Source: Pukyongia salina (GTDB lineage Bacteria > Bacteroidota > Bacteroidia > Flavobacteriales > Flavobacteriaceae). From it: 64,000 nucleotides of DNA. Each line of letters starts with the position of its first letter. Within the stretch, counting starts at the first letter, position 1. The position numbers and the translations under genes were made by a program. The notes under the pieces were generated by a model. The model saw only the letters and a program-made list of their open reading frames with translations, did not search any database and was not told the origin of the DNA. Of the stretch, positions 63,906 through 64,000 are shown piece by piece. The stretch is taken from positions 620,001-684,000 of the forward strand of contig NZ_CP027062.1 in assembly GCF_002966125.1 (NCBI RefSeq), read 5' to 3'.

Positions 63906-64000
63906 TCAACTGGATTTTTCGATTATTGCTGACAATATTTTCTTTAATTCATTAGCCTCCCTGAATAAAAGTGCAGGGGAATCTTTAATTGAGAATTTAT
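63906..64000 (-). CDS. C-terminal end of a possible four-helix-bundle protein (runs off the window)
   Basis: Minus-strand frame from 63998 to a TGA at 63908-63906 encodes KFSIKDSPALLFREANELKK followed by ILSAIIEKSS. The REANEL(K/x)xI pattern is like the C-terminus of the four-helix-bundle proteins encoded by 23S rRNA intervening sequences and stand-alone Bacteroidota genes. Only about 30 residues are visible, so the call is tentative. Confidence 0.4.
   Translation of the reverse strand, partial: KFSIKDSPALLFREANELKKILSAIIEKSS

Noticed and set aside
1-64000. CRISPR array, rRNA, tRNA, insertion sequence or prophage
   Set aside because: I saw no regularly spaced repeats, no rRNA-like stretches, no transposase or integrase motifs and no tRNA-like cloverleaf; very short tRNA genes could still be missed by eye.

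Overview
The window looks like a chromosomal segment from a marine-type Flavobacteriaceae (Bacteroidota). The basis is the presence of type IX secretion (T9SS) C-terminal sorting domains, GLPGLI proteins, CarboxypepD_reg/OMP-barrel proteins, a DUF5686 protein, DUF5522, a fused E1 alpha/beta ketoacid dehydrogenase, a long Bacteroidota-type aromatic amino acid hydroxylase, and promoters of the TTG-N19..22-TAnnTTTG type. No rRNA, tRNA, insertion sequence, prophage or CRISPR array was recognised. Gene identities come from reading protein motifs; no database search was run.

Layout. 1-3.2 kb: the start of a YqaE/Pmp3 protein, then two monothiol thioredoxin-like/TPR paralogues flanking a membrane-anchored LuxR-type regulator. 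3.2-9.7 kb: lysS, a MarR repressor with an S41 peptidase and a clear palindromic operator, a CPBP-like membrane protein that has lost its catalytic glutamates, a YiaA-like membrane protein and an unknown 486-aa protein. 9.9-16.8 kb: a secreted alpha/alpha-toroid protein divergent from a di-haem cytochrome lipoprotein, two small Spy-like exported proteins, then the minus-strand group ACC-deaminase-like enzyme / glucosaminidase-LysM lipoprotein / hemL. 17.0-26.4 kb: five exported proteins that share the same N-terminal module, one of them carrying it twice and one apparently frameshifted at a poly-C tract, plus a 1041-aa T9SS cargo. The two transcription units share a 49-bp promoter element with identical internal spacing. 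26.4-31.1 kb: small metalloprotease-like ORF, DUF5522, hutU, DUF4136 lipoprotein, T9SS cargo.

31.1-47.3 kb (minus strand): one long phenylacetyl-CoA operon, paaE-A-B-C-D-G-H-I-J-SDR-Z-F-Y, continuing without a visible break into an E2 acyltransferase, a branched-chain-type aminotransferase and a fused E1 2-oxoacid dehydrogenase. There is no phenylacetate-CoA ligase (paaK) in the window. My reading is that the aminotransferase plus dehydrogenase may make phenylacetyl-CoA directly from phenylalanine via phenylpyruvate. The operon is headed by a promoter whose -7 box overlaps a palindrome suited to the TetR-family protein encoded just upstream. An aromatic amino acid hydroxylase, apparently on a leaderless mRNA, is divergent from the tetR gene.

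49.8-64 kb: rhodanese, a 56-aa membrane protein, an operon of two GLPGLI proteins and an outer-membrane barrel divergent from a two-component system (four 5-bp direct repeats at exact 10-bp spacing lie between them), a propeller-like exported protein with a deoxynucleoside kinase, a K+-dependent-type membrane pyrophosphatase with a long acidic tail, a DUF5686 protein and the end of another minus-strand gene.
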